From: Clostridium weizhouense
GTDB lineage: Bacteria; Bacillota; Clostridia; Clostridiales; Clostridiaceae
NCBI RefSeq assembly: GCF_019431045.1
Contig: NZ_JAHXPT010000001.1
Location: 248,001 to 312,000 of the forward strand
Direction of reading: 5' to 3'
DNA length: 64,000 nt
The position numbers and the translations under genes are program-made. Below are positions 37,685 to 46,885 of the stretch, one piece after another (positions within the stretch are counted from its first letter, which is position 1; the number at the start of each line of letters is the position of its first letter). The notes under the pieces were generated by a model. That model saw nothing but the letters and a program-made list of their open reading frames with translations. It had not been told where the DNA came from and did no database searches.

Positions 37685-38670
37685 CTAATAAAATTTTCCT
37701 TTCGATTAAGAATATAAACTAAAAACGGTGCACCTACTAATGAAGTTAATATACTAACTGGAATTTCTGTTGAAGTTAAACTTCTTGCAATAGTATCTGC
37801 TATTATAAGAATTATTGCTCCAACAACCATAGTTAATCCCATAACTTCTGATATGTCATCTTTAGCATAAAACTTTACTATATGAGGTGCTAATAGACCT
37901 ATCCAACTTATAATTCCGGCCACAGAAACTACAGCAGATACTAAAAGAGTTGAGCAAAATATAGCAATTATTCTGATAACCTTAACATTAACCCCTAAAA
38001 GTTTTGCCTGTTCATCACCCATAGTAAGCACTTTTAATCTCCATCTAAATAAGAATAATATTACTGCTGATATAGTTGTTAATATAAATACATACAATAC
38101 ACTATTCCATGTACTATTATAAAATCCACCCATTAACCAAAAATCTATTGATGGTAATTCTTTGTATGGATCTGCCAAATACTTTATAATCATTAAAAAC
38201 GATGATGATATTGCACCAGTTACAATACCTGATATAATAAGAGCTAATATTCTATTGCTTCTCATTTGTCTAGATAAAAGTAATGAAAAAATCACAGCTC
38301 CTATTCCAAAAATAAATGCCATTACTTGAATTATTATTGGAGAAAAAGGTAAAAAAACTATAGCAATTGCTGCACCTAGAGAGGCTCCTGAGCTTACGCC
38401 AAGTACATCAGCAGATACTATTGGATTTTGAAATATACTTTGAAAAACTATTCCTGATAGTGATAATGCAGCTCCACTTATTGATACTAATACTACCCTT
38501 GAAAATCTTATGTTCCAAATCAGATTAAATTCTAATGAATTAAATTGTCCATAAAACATAGTTTTTATTATATCTATTGGTTTAATATTATATCTTCCTA
38601 TTAATAGAGAGCTAATTATTAATATCAATAAGATAATGCTACTTATCACTTTAGAATATCTTAATCTCAT
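37681..38670 (-). CDS. FecCD-family ABC importer permease
   Basis: Polytopic protein of 329 residues with about ten helices. Typical FecCD/BtuC features are ISGAALSLSGIVFQSIFQNP, VLGVSSGASLGAA and ISWIGLLAPHIVKF. It forms the membrane channel for the neighbouring ATPase and binding protein, overlapping both genes by 4 nt. Confidence 0.9.
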   Translation of the reverse strand: MRLRYSKVISSIILLILIISSLLIGRYNIKPIDIIKTMFYGQFNSLEFNLIWNIRFSRVVLVSISGAALSLSGIVFQSIFQNPIVSADVLGVSSGASLGAAIAIVFLPFSPIIIQVMAFIFGIGAVIFSLLLSRQMRSNRILALIISGIVTGAISSSFLMIIKYLADPYKELPSIDFWLMGGFYNSTWNSVLYVFILTTISAVILFLFRWRLKVLTMGDEQAKLLGVNVKVIRIIAIFCSTLLVSAVVSVAGIISWIGLLAPHIVKFYAKDDISEVMGLTMVVGAIILIIADTIARSLTSTEIPVSILTSLVGAPFLVYILNRKENFIR

Positions 38671-39701
38671 ATTCCAATGTCCTTATTTTCTACTTCTAAA
38701 TTAAAGAATTTCTTATAAAAATCTTTTGCTGTCTTTTCAAATTCATCTTTTGAATATTTATCTGGATTAATATTATTTGTCATCCAAAGAATACCTAAAA
38801 TTGATGATGGTGTTGGATAATCCCAAGGTTCTATTACAGATGGTATAACAAAAACTTTCTTATTTTTTACTGCATTTACGTCTTTTAATCTTTCATCATT
38901 AAGCACATCTTCTACGCTATATTTAGCATATTGCACAATATAAATAATATCTGGATTATAAGCTAATAATTGTTCAGCTGATATATCTACCCAATAACCA
39001 TCTTCAAGCGATGAAGTCACATTATTTCCACCAGAAGCTTTTATCATGTAATCTTGATACATCTTTGATGTACATGTTCTTAAAACATTTGCACTTCCTG
39101 ATAAATAAACCTTAGGTTTATTATTATTGTTTTCATTTATTTTCTTTACTTTTTCTAGATTATCTTCATAGTATTTTACTATTTCATTAGCTCTTTTTTC
39201 TGTATTAGTAGACTTTCCTACAAGTTTTACACAATCTAAAAATGAATCTAATGATTCTGGTTCTACAGCTATAACTGGAATATTAAGTTGTTCAAATTGT
39301 GGAATTACTTCTTTAATTCTAGTTGGAATTATAACTAAATCTGGTTTTATCTTTGCGCACTCTTCCACATTTATGCTTTTTGCTGAACCTATTTGTGGAA
39401 GATCAAAAAATTCTGGCGCAACCCTTTTATAAAGTTCTCTATCTTTAGGTTTCATTTCAACACCTGTAAGTTTATCCTTAAGTCCTAAAGCTACTAAAAG
39501 TGAAGTTGTAATAGGATAACTTGAAACTATTTTATTTACTTCCCCTTTTATTTCTACTTTTCTTCCTAATTGATCTTCAACAGTAATAGTTTTGTCCACA
39601 TTATTACTAACTACTTCTTTACTTTTTCCACACCCAACAAAAAAAGTTGTTATTAATACAAATGTTAATATAATGGACCAAATTCTTTTTATTTTTCTCA
39701 T
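38667..39701 (-). CDS. ABC importer substrate-binding lipoprotein
   Basis: Lipoprotein of 344 residues. The signal peptide ends in TFFVGC (Cys24); the mature part is a two-lobed BtuF/FepB/MolA-type binding protein (DQLGRKVEIKGEVNKIVSSY, KPDLVIIPTR, NPDIIYIVQYA). The Asp/Glu-rich lobe motifs do not reveal the ligand. First gene of the importer operon. Context suggests molybdate or tungstate. Confidence 0.87.
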   Translation of the reverse strand: MRKIKRIWSIILTFVLITTFFVGCGKSKEVVSNNVDKTITVEDQLGRKVEIKGEVNKIVSSYPITTSLLVALGLKDKLTGVEMKPKDRELYKRVAPEFFDLPQIGSAKSINVEECAKIKPDLVIIPTRIKEVIPQFEQLNIPVIAVEPESLDSFLDCVKLVGKSTNTEKRANEIVKYYEDNLEKVKKINENNNNKPKVYLSGSANVLRTCTSKMYQDYMIKASGGNNVTSSLEDGYWVDISAEQLLAYNPDIIYIVQYAKYSVEDVLNDERLKDVNAVKNKKVFVIPSVIEPWDYPTPSSILGILWMTNNINPDKYSKDEFEKTAKDFYKKFFNLEVENKDIGI

Positions 39702-39845
39702 ATGGTACCCCTTTCTTATTATGTATTTTAATTACATTATTGCATATTAATTGTTTGTTTCCCAGTATATATTTTCCATATTTGTTTAAAATATATTTTT
39801 ATTTTTAGTATATTTTAGTTAAATCAATGAGTTTTATATCAAAAA

Positions 39846-39918
39846 GTTAATATTGAATATAGAATTCATTGACAAAAGCAAATTTCAATGCCAATTCATC
39901 ATTATATTCAATATTAAC
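39846..39918. repeat. Palindromic element H, short member of the GTATAAGGGCG family
   Basis: GTTAATATTGAATATA and TATATTCAATATTAAC form a perfect 16-bp stem. Read on the minus strand of the 15-kb copies, the inner blocks AAAGCAAATTTCAATGCCAA and GAATTCATTGACA align with those of copies A and B. The large interior is absent. It fills much of the gap between the permease and the ABC importer. Confidence 0.65.
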
Positions 39919-39987
39919 ATTCACTTAAATATAGCAAATAAATATATATATATATGCTTTTGTATACAGTCCTTTTATATGAAACTT

Positions 39988-41337
39988 CTATAAATCTTTT
40001 TCTTTTAATACTAAATTTAAAACTAATGCAGAAATTGTTCCTGTAGAAATTCCTGAAGCAAATATCATTTTTAGACCTTCTGGTAATTGTGATATGATCT
40101 CTGGTCTAAAAGTTACTCCAAGACCTAATGCTATAGATACTGCTATTATTAATAAGTTACGGTTAGTTAATTTAACTCTACTTAATGTTTGAATTCCAGA
40201 TGCAGCAACTGTACCAAACATAACGATTCCAACTCCACCTAAAACGGGTTGTGGCATAATATTAATTAACGCTGCAAATTTAGGAAATAGACCAAGTATA
40301 ACTAATAACATTCCAGCCATAATTACCACATATCTGCTTGCAACTTTAGTTAATGGTATTAATCCTACATTTTGACTAAATGAAGTATTAGGGAATGTAC
40401 CTAATGCACCTGCTAACATACTACCTACACCATCAGCTAAAATACCTTGTCCAATCCTATTATCCTCATCCTTTATTCCAGATACTTGTCCAATAGCTTT
40501 TAAACATCCTACTGTTTCAATTGTTGTAACAAAATAAGCAGGTACAAATGATATAACATTTTTAATATCAAAGTCTACACTATATTGAAATATTCTTGGA
40601 AGTGATAACCAACTAGCTTGACTAACTATAGAAAAATCAACCATTCTAAATGGTATACAAATAATATAGCCAACAACCATACCAATTAAAATAGATGCTG
40701 TACTTAACATACCTTTTCCATAATGATTTAATAATAAAGTAATGGCCATTATAAACATTGCAATTAAAATGTTTTGTATGCTTCCATATGTTGGTGATCC
40801 TACCCCTCCTGCTGCCCAATCTATTGATACCGGAAGTAGTGTTAATCCGATTAAACAAATTACTGTTCCAGTAACTAATGGAGGAAATAATTTCATAAGT
40901 GGTTTAATAAAAAAACTTGAAATAATTTCTACAAAAGCTCCTAAAATAGTGGCTCCTATTATTCCTGGAAGTCCAGCTACTGATCCAACTGCTATTGATG
41001 GTGTTACAAATGTAAAATCTGTTCCCATTATACAAGCAACTCTAGCTCCAACTGGCCCAACACCTCTTGCTTGAATAATTGTTACAATGCCAGCTGCTAA
41101 AATTGAAGTACTAATTAAAGTTGTTGATGTCTTAACATCAAAACCTAAAGCACTTGAAATTACTAATGGTACAACTATAATTCCACCAAAAGCAGCAAAT
41201 ATATGCTGTAATCCTAGTAAAATTTGTGTTGGAAAACTTGGTTTATCATTAACTCCATACATTAATTTTATGCTTGGCGTTTCATCGGTTTTAGTGTTAA
41301 ATTGAGAATCTTTTTTTGATTCTTGCTTTGACTTCAT
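39988..41337 (-). CDS. NCS2-family purine (xanthine/uric acid) permease
   Basis: Permease of 449 residues with 12-14 helices. The NCS2 signature is in LGTFPNTSFSQNVGLIPLTKV by position (residues about 316-336); LLGLQHIFAAFGGIIVVPL near the N-terminus is typical of the urate/xanthine branch (UacT/PucJK-like). It follows the xdh operon and should import purine substrate with protons. GGGGGAAGG precedes the ATG. It differs clearly from the second NCS2 permease at 54803. Confidence 0.92.
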   Translation of the reverse strand: MKSKQESKKDSQFNTKTDETPSIKLMYGVNDKPSFPTQILLGLQHIFAAFGGIIVVPLVISSALGFDVKTSTTLISTSILAAGIVTIIQARGVGPVGARVACIMGTDFTFVTPSIAVGSVAGLPGIIGATILGAFVEIISSFFIKPLMKLFPPLVTGTVICLIGLTLLPVSIDWAAGGVGSPTYGSIQNILIAMFIMAITLLLNHYGKGMLSTASILIGMVVGYIICIPFRMVDFSIVSQASWLSLPRIFQYSVDFDIKNVISFVPAYFVTTIETVGCLKAIGQVSGIKDEDNRIGQGILADGVGSMLAGALGTFPNTSFSQNVGLIPLTKVASRYVVIMAGMLLVILGLFPKFAALINIMPQPVLGGVGIVMFGTVAASGIQTLSRVKLTNRNLLIIAVSIALGLGVTFRPEIISQLPEGLKMIFASGISTGTISALVLNLVLKEKDL

Positions 41338-41477
41338 TTTTTACCTTCCCCCTAAACCTTAACTATTTAATTTTCCAGCTATTATCCTTGATTAGATAAT
41401 TTTTACCTCAGAATATAATTTTGCCTTTAGAATATATTTTGCTCTATATAAATTTTCTATATAATTTCCTAAATATA

Positions 41478-41560
41478 CTTGAGTGTCATAACATTTATAA
41501 ATATTCTGATATTTATATTAATGAACAAAATTTATTGGAACTTAGATATCTTTAACTTCT
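41478..41560. repeat. Conserved 80-bp segment, copy 1
   Basis: Partner of 45615-45695; lies 141-223 bp upstream of the purine permease start at 41337. The core here is AATGAACAAA. Confidence 0.45.
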
Positions 41561-41624
41561 ATTATTTCTTTATAGCAGTATATTTTATTATTAATTTTAC
41601 TTAAATCTCTTCATTCAAAAATAA

Positions 41625-42098
41625 TTATTTTTCTAAAGCCTTTTTAGTTGCATTAAATATTTTTTGATATCCTGTACAACGACATAAATGCCCTGAAATT
41701 TCTCTTCTTATTTCTTCATCAGTATATTTCTTTCCACTATTAACAAGAGCTGTGGATGTTAATACTAATCCTGGAGTACAAAAACCACATTGAACAGCAC
41801 CTTCATCAATAAATGCTTGTTGGACTTTTGATAATTTACCATTTTTCTTAACACCTTCAATAGTTAAAATAGTTTTACCATCTGCCCAGGCAGCCATATA
41901 TATACATGAATCAGTAGGTGTTCCGTCAATTAATACAGTACACGCTCCACATTCTCCAACATGACATCCACACTTTACTCCTGTAAGATGTAATTTATTT
42001 CTTAAAACATCAAGCAAAGATTCTCTTATATCAACTTCTAATGTATAAGGTTTATCATTTACTGTCATTGATATTTTTTTCATTTTTGCATTACTCAT
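41625..42098 (-). CDS. xdhC: Xanthine dehydrogenase, [2Fe-2S] subunit
   Basis: Small electron-transfer subunit of 157 residues with two [2Fe-2S] clusters. The plant-type ferredoxin motif is CGCHVGECGACTV; the second, helical cluster is CGFCTPG and HLCRCTGY. The ATG at 42098 follows AAGGTGGAG and overlaps the FAD-subunit stop by 8 nt; a start at 42110 lies upstream of that site. It passes electrons from the Mo site to FAD. Confidence 0.93.
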   Translation of the reverse strand: MSNAKMKKISMTVNDKPYTLEVDIRESLLDVLRNKLHLTGVKCGCHVGECGACTVLIDGTPTDSCIYMAAWADGKTILTIEGVKKNGKLSKVQQAFIDEGAVQCGFCTPGLVLTSTALVNSGKKYTDEEIRREISGHLCRCTGYQKIFNATKKALEK

Positions 42099-42972
42099 TG
42101 TCTTCTCCACCTTCTATTTCTATAGTCTTTTTTATTCCTCTTTTAGTTAATTCTTTAATTAAATGCTCTCTAAAATCCTTAGATGCACGCCATGAATTTC
42201 TTGACTTCGATGACCCTACTGCAAGTTCAGCAATTTTATTTATGTTTTCATCAGTTATTTCAATACCTTTAGCATAAGTTTCAGCTTCACTACATCTTAT
42301 TGGAGTTGGAGCTGATACTCCTAGTGCAATCCTTAAATCCTTAAACTTGTTATTTTCAATTGAAGATACAACAGCTACACTAACCATTGCTATATCCATA
42401 GCTTTTCTGTTACTAAATTTTATATAATGACCTCTTGTATTCTCGTAATTTTGCTTTTCAATTATTAAACTAAGCAATATTTCATCACTTTTTATATCTA
42501 CTCTTCCTGGTCCTAAATAAAATTCCTGTATTGGAACAATTCTTTCATTATCTTTACTTCTTAATTTTAATTTAGCGTTAAGAGCAAATAATGCTGGTGC
42601 ACTGTCTGCTGATACAGCTCCATTACAAACGTTTCCACCTATTGTCGCCATATTCCTAACCTGTGGTCCCCCCATAGAAACCGCACCTTCACCTAAAACT
42701 TTTATATTTTTTTCAATAATATCACTTCTAAATATTTGTGCAAATGTTGCCATTGCACCTATTTCTATTGAGCCATCTTCTAACATTTTAATTTCATCAA
42801 GTCCTTTTATTTTTCTAATGCTTAATAGTTCAATGTCCTTAATATTCCTATGATGTAATCTTATTAAAACATCAGTTCCTCCTGCTATTATTTTAAGTTG
42901 AGAATTTTGATTCAATAATTCCAATGCTTCCTCTAAAGTTTCTGGTTCTAATATATCTTTAATATCAAACAT
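42091..42972 (-). CDS. xdhB: Xanthine dehydrogenase, FAD-binding subunit
   Basis: FAD-binding protein of 293 residues. The FAD loop KIIAGGTDVLIRL and QVRNMATIGGNVCNG are the family hallmarks. It hands electrons to NAD or another acceptor. It lies 17 nt after the Mo-subunit gene and overlaps the 2Fe-2S subunit gene. Confidence 0.93.
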   Translation of the reverse strand: MFDIKDILEPETLEEALELLNQNSQLKIIAGGTDVLIRLHHRNIKDIELLSIRKIKGLDEIKMLEDGSIEIGAMATFAQIFRSDIIEKNIKVLGEGAVSMGGPQVRNMATIGGNVCNGAVSADSAPALFALNAKLKLRSKDNERIVPIQEFYLGPGRVDIKSDEILLSLIIEKQNYENTRGHYIKFSNRKAMDIAMVSVAVVSSIENNKFKDLRIALGVSAPTPIRCSEAETYAKGIEITDENINKIAELAVGSSKSRNSWRASKDFREHLIKELTKRGIKKTIEIEGGEDNE

Positions 42973-42989
42973 TCTAAGTCCTCCTTAAA

Positions 42990-45290
42990 TTACACTAATC
43001 CAACTTCCTTAAATTTTTCAAAAACAGATTGTGGATTCATAGGTATCTTATTAAATGCTACTCCTGTAGCATCTAAAACAGCATTACGAACTGCTGGTGC
43101 TGGTGAAACTGTTGTATTTTCTCCCATAGATTTTTGACCAAATCCACCTGCTGGTTCATATTTTTCTACAAAAGCTGATCCAATAGTTGGAGTATCCATT
43201 ATAGTTTGTAATTTATAATCTAAAAGATTATTATTTAGTGGCTTACCAGTTTTTTCATCAAATAACATTTGCTCAGATAAAGCATATCCAAGTCCCATAC
43301 TCACTCCACCGTGTACTTGCCCTTCTGCTAACATAGGGTTCATAATCATACCTGAATCATGAATATTATATATCTCTAAAACTTCTATTTTACCTGTCGC
43401 AATATCAACTTCTACTGCTGCAAATGTAGCACCATATGCAATTGAATTGATTCTAACATTGACTGATGTATCACTAGTTATAGGACAACATTTAATTCTA
43501 TCATAGTATGATTCCATAGCAATTTCTTCAAGTGGACATATTACTCTGCCTAATCTTTTTTCTACAACCTGACAATCAACAATATCTAACTCACTAGAAT
43601 TTAATCCACATTTACTACTTGCAAATGCTAGCACTTTGTCTTTAACTTCTAAAGCGCATTTCTTAACAGCAGCACCACTTACAAATGTTTGTCTTGATGC
43701 ATAAGAACCAGTATCAAAAGGAGTTACATCTGTATCTTGCATAGAAATCACATGCACCATATCTATTTTTAATCCAAGAATTTCAGCTACCATTTGTCCA
43801 AAAACTGTATCACTACCTTGTCCTATTTCGGTTGCTCCAATTTGTAATTGCACTGAACCATCTTGATTCATTACTATTCTTGCTCCAGCTGGTTCTAATG
43901 CTACAGGATGAGTTCCAGTAAAATAGCTAAAACAAGCCATCCCTACGCCTCTTTTTTTATCTTTATTTTTAGCATTATATTGCTTATATTCTCTCTTTTT
44001 CTCATCCCACTTAATTAATTCTTTTCCTTTTTCAATACATTCTGGCAATGCAAATGCACGAACTACATTTTTGCTAAGCGGTTCAACATAACCTTCAGTA
44101 ACAAAATTTTTAATCCTAAACTCTAAAGAATCCATATTAAGTTTTCTACAAATATCCTCTATGTGACTTTCCAACGCATAACACATTTGTGGAGCTCCAT
44201 ATCCCCGCATTGCCCCTGCTGCTGGTAAATTTGTATATACTGTTGTAGGACTATATTTTATTGAATTAAAATCATATACTCCTCTAAATTTTCCTCCTGC
44301 ACTCATAGCAACAGAATGACCATGAGAAGCATAAGCCCCATTATTCACAAGATTTTTTATATCCAATGATAATAATTTTCCATCCTTTGATACTGCTGTT
44401 CTAAATTTAATTTTCATAGAATGCCTAGTTCTGGTATCAATAAAACACTCTTCTCTATCTAATGTATATTTTACTGGTCTTCCATCAACTGCAAGTGACA
44501 TAGCAGCAGTTAATGGTTCAATAACTACATCTTGTTTGTTTCCAAAACCACCGCCAACATAAGGTTTAATAACTTTTATTTTTCCCCAGGCTATTCCAAG
44601 CGCTTGTCCTACAACTCTTCTTACAATGTGAGGAATTTGAGTTGAAGAAACTATAACAATACGATCTTCACTATCTACATAAGCATAAGTACTATGATTT
44701 TCCATATGACAATGCTGAACTATACTTGTTTCAAAACTATCTTCAAATATTGTATCAGCATTTTTAAAATCTTCTTCTACATTTCCAATTTCTGATCCAA
44801 AGGAACTTAAAATATTATTTGGTCTTTCTTCATGGATTATTGGTGCATTCTCTTTTAAAGCATCTTCACTCTTTACTATAGGTTCTAAAACTTCATATTC
44901 AACATCTATAAGTTCTAAAGCTTTTGATGCAACTATTTCATCTACTGCTACAACAGCAGCAATAGCATCTCCAACAAATCTAGCTTTATTAGTAAGAATT
45001 AATCTATCCTCTATATCTCTATGTGCTGGATCTAATGACCATGGATGCCCAGCAGTCCCAAATTTAATATTAGGTAGATCTTTATACGTAATAACTGCTT
45101 CTACACCTTCTAATGCCTTTGCCTTACTAGTATCTATATTTTTTACTATAGCATGAGCATAAGGGCTTCTTAAAACTTTACCTACTAACATATCGTTTAC
45201 AAAAAAATCATCTACATATTTTGCTTTACCAGTAACTTTAGCTGTAGCATCAAATCTCGCTACACTACTTCCCACTATATTATTTGTCAT
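42990..45290 (-). CDS. xdhA: Xanthine dehydrogenase, molybdenum-binding subunit
   Basis: Catalytic subunit of 766 residues. Mo-cofactor contacts are visible in VGGGFGNKQD, AAGAMRGYGAPQ, EIGQGSDTVFGQ and the late catalytic Glu in FGQKSMGENTTVSPAPAV. It hydroxylates purines (hypoxanthine, xanthine), or may run in reverse in anaerobes. First gene of the three-subunit operon, with a GGAGGTG site and a sigma-54 type promoter 158-173 bp upstream. Confidence 0.94.
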   Translation of the reverse strand: MTNNIVGSSVARFDATAKVTGKAKYVDDFFVNDMLVGKVLRSPYAHAIVKNIDTSKAKALEGVEAVITYKDLPNIKFGTAGHPWSLDPAHRDIEDRLILTNKARFVGDAIAAVVAVDEIVASKALELIDVEYEVLEPIVKSEDALKENAPIIHEERPNNILSSFGSEIGNVEEDFKNADTIFEDSFETSIVQHCHMENHSTYAYVDSEDRIVIVSSTQIPHIVRRVVGQALGIAWGKIKVIKPYVGGGFGNKQDVVIEPLTAAMSLAVDGRPVKYTLDREECFIDTRTRHSMKIKFRTAVSKDGKLLSLDIKNLVNNGAYASHGHSVAMSAGGKFRGVYDFNSIKYSPTTVYTNLPAAGAMRGYGAPQMCYALESHIEDICRKLNMDSLEFRIKNFVTEGYVEPLSKNVVRAFALPECIEKGKELIKWDEKKREYKQYNAKNKDKKRGVGMACFSYFTGTHPVALEPAGARIVMNQDGSVQLQIGATEIGQGSDTVFGQMVAEILGLKIDMVHVISMQDTDVTPFDTGSYASRQTFVSGAAVKKCALEVKDKVLAFASSKCGLNSSELDIVDCQVVEKRLGRVICPLEEIAMESYYDRIKCCPITSDTSVNVRINSIAYGATFAAVEVDIATGKIEVLEIYNIHDSGMIMNPMLAEGQVHGGVSMGLGYALSEQMLFDEKTGKPLNNNLLDYKLQTIMDTPTIGSAFVEKYEPAGGFGQKSMGENTTVSPAPAVRNAVLDATGVAFNKIPMNPQSVFEKFKEVGLV

Positions 45291-45447
45291 ATTACACCTC
45301 CATAAAATTCACATAAAATAGAATAAGTGCGGACATGCCACATATTATACTGTTATATTTTAACATGAATACAAAAAAGTTGTACTTATTATATATTTCA
45401 ATACCATAATATCTTTTTTGTAATATTCCATATTAATACTAATATTT

Positions 45448-45463
45448 AGCATATTTTATGCCA
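45448..45463 (-). promoter_or_regulatory. Sigma-54 (-24/-12) promoter of the xdh operon
   Basis: The minus strand reads TGGCATAAAATATGCT: GG and GC elements with the exact 10-bp spacing of sigma-54 promoters. Matching sites precede guaD and the NCS2 permease at 54803. Confidence 0.75.
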
Positions 45464-45614
45464 GAATTAAATTTATAAGATTTTTCTTTCTTTTTTTAAT
45501 ATATATATTCTAATTAAGTTATTACATTTATAATCTTTTATATAATTTTTATGAAAAATAATATCTAGTTAGAAGCATATATATCATAGATTTTCTATCT
45601 AAGTTGCCACTATA

Positions 45615-45695
45615 CTGGTAAGTCATATGATTTATAAATATTTTAAGATTTATATTAACGAACAAACTTTATTGGATCTTATATATTTTTATATT
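45615..45695. repeat. Conserved 80-bp segment, copy 2 (copy 1 at 41478-41560)
   Basis: The block TTTATAAATATT, then TTTATATTAA.GAACAAA and TTTATTGGA, is shared at about 70 percent with 41478-41560, in front of the purine permease. It contains an ACGAACAA core that recalls half a PurR box. It may be a shared control site. Confidence 0.45.
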
Positions 45696-45794
45696 CTTTA
45701 TTAATTAATTTAACTGTTATAATAACACTTTTTCAATAATCCAGGTAATCATTTACATGTTGATTATTTTTTATAACTTTTAACCTTTAATTCT

Positions 45795-45894
45795 TTATCA
45801 TTTTGGTAATTAAATATTGTTAAATTACATATTATTAGTTATAAGCTGTTTATTGGTATTATCAAAGTGATAATTGTTTTATCATTTTGATAAT
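45795..45894. promoter_or_regulatory. Upstream activator array between xdh and guaD
   Basis: Three near-palindromes: TTATCATTTTGGTAAT at 45795, ATTATCAAAGTGATAAT at 45858 and TTATCATTTTGATAAT at 45879. The consensus is TTATCA-N4-TGATAA. They sit 141-240 bp upstream of the guaD promoter and 332-431 bp upstream of the xdh promoter, the range for sigma-54 enhancer sites. The same block recurs at 56495. The rest of the 856-bp gap shows only the promoters and the 80-bp repeat. Confidence 0.75.
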
Positions 45895-46034
45895 ATAACT
45901 TTTATAAATTTATTTTAAGTGATAAATTTAAACTTTATATTGATTTTTAATTTTTAAAATAACGAAATATATAAGTTCTAAGTAAGATAAATATAAATTA
46001 GATCAAAATTTATTTTACCATTTTTAAACATTTA

Positions 46035-46050
46035 TGGCATAAAAATTGCT
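46035..46050 (+). promoter_or_regulatory. Sigma-54 (-24/-12) promoter of guaD
   Basis: TGGCATAAAAATTGCT matches the consensus TGGCAY-N5-TTGCW with exact spacing, 97 bp before the start codon. Confidence 0.8.
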
Positions 46051-46146
46051 ATTACAATTATTATTAATATTAATGAATTTTGTATTAAAACACAATCAAT
46101 AAAAGAGTTTATATAAGGACTAGATAATATTATGGAGGATGTTAAA

Positions 46147-46620
46147 ATGCAACAAAAAGATATAATGGATTTATGTGTTAAACAATGTAAAGAAGGTATG
46201 TCAAATTTAGAAGGTGGGCCTTTTGGTGCTGCTATTGTAAAAGATGGAGAAATTGTAGCCCTTGCTAATAATACAGTAATTAAAGATAATGATCCTACAG
46301 CTCATGGTGAAATGAATGCAATAAGACAAGCTTGTAAAAAACTTTCTACATTTGATTTGAGTGGATGTGAATTATATACAACATCTGAACCTTGTCCAAT
46401 GTGTATGTCAGCAATAATATGGTCTAATATATCAAAAGTTTACTATGGTTGTACTGTTAAAGATGCAGCAGATATAGGATTTAGAGATGAACATATATTA
46501 AATTTCTTAAAAAGTGACTGTACTGATAAAAAAGTCTTAGACTTAGAACAAATAGATAAAACAAATTGCATGACTGCATTTGAAATGTGGACAAACAGTC
46601 AAAATAAAACACGTTATTAA
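46147..46620 (+). CDS. guaD: Guanine deaminase (cytidine-deaminase fold)
   Basis: Zinc enzyme of 157 residues converting guanine to xanthine and ammonia. Zinc ligands His53 (TAHGEMNAI), Cys83 and Cys86 (SEPCPMCMSA), and proton-shuttle Glu55, fall at the same numbers as I recall for B. subtilis GuaD. This supports the ATG at 46147, which follows GGAGG, over the in-frame ATG at 46132. It is divergent from xdh and feeds xanthine to it. Confidence 0.95.
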   Translation: MQQKDIMDLCVKQCKEGMSNLEGGPFGAAIVKDGEIVALANNTVIKDNDPTAHGEMNAIRQACKKLSTFDLSGCELYTTSEPCPMCMSAIIWSNISKVYYGCTVKDAADIGFRDEHILNFLKSDCTDKKVLDLEQIDKTNCMTAFEMWTNSQNKTRY

Positions 46621-46646
46621 GATCTCCTTAAAAATTTATATATAAA

Positions 46647-46684
46647 GTTGATAATGCTACTTTGCCATTAAACTCAATATCAAC
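46647..46684. repeat. Possible remnant of the H-type palindrome
   Basis: GTTGATA / TATCAAC arms around TTTGCCATTAAACTC, similar to the right part of element H at 39846-39918. Confidence 0.35.
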
Positions 46685-46687
46685 ATT

Positions 46688-46724
46688 AAAAATGAGGGTA
46701 TACATTTTTTGTATATCCTCATTT
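46688..46724 (+). terminator. Terminator of guaD
   Basis: AAATGAGGGTATAC / GTATATCCTCATTT stem with short T content after it. Confidence 0.75.
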
Positions 46725-46737
46725 CATATTTAAAATA

Positions 46738-46798
46738 TATAATATTTATAACTATATATTCCTTTAATTTATTATAAATTTATCAACAGTTCTATTCA
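46738..46798 (-). pseudogene. Short scar of an Rpn-type gene
   Basis: About 60 bp nearly identical to the segment at 48955-49025, inside the Rpn fragment gene. It shares the TATTTATAACTATATATT.CTTTAATTTATTATAA stretch by position. It marks the left edge of the duplicated block. Confidence 0.6.
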
Positions 46799-46885
46799 TA
46801 AACATATGTTATTATTTTTTACTATTAAGGTTATTTATTCCTATAACGATAATAATAAGGATAATTTAATTAAAGGAGAATTTCT

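Noticed and set aside
45291-46130. Guanine/xanthine riboswitch in front of purine genes
   Set aside because: No conserved purine-riboswitch core was found upstream of xdhA, guaD or the permeases; the sigma-54 elements explain the region better.
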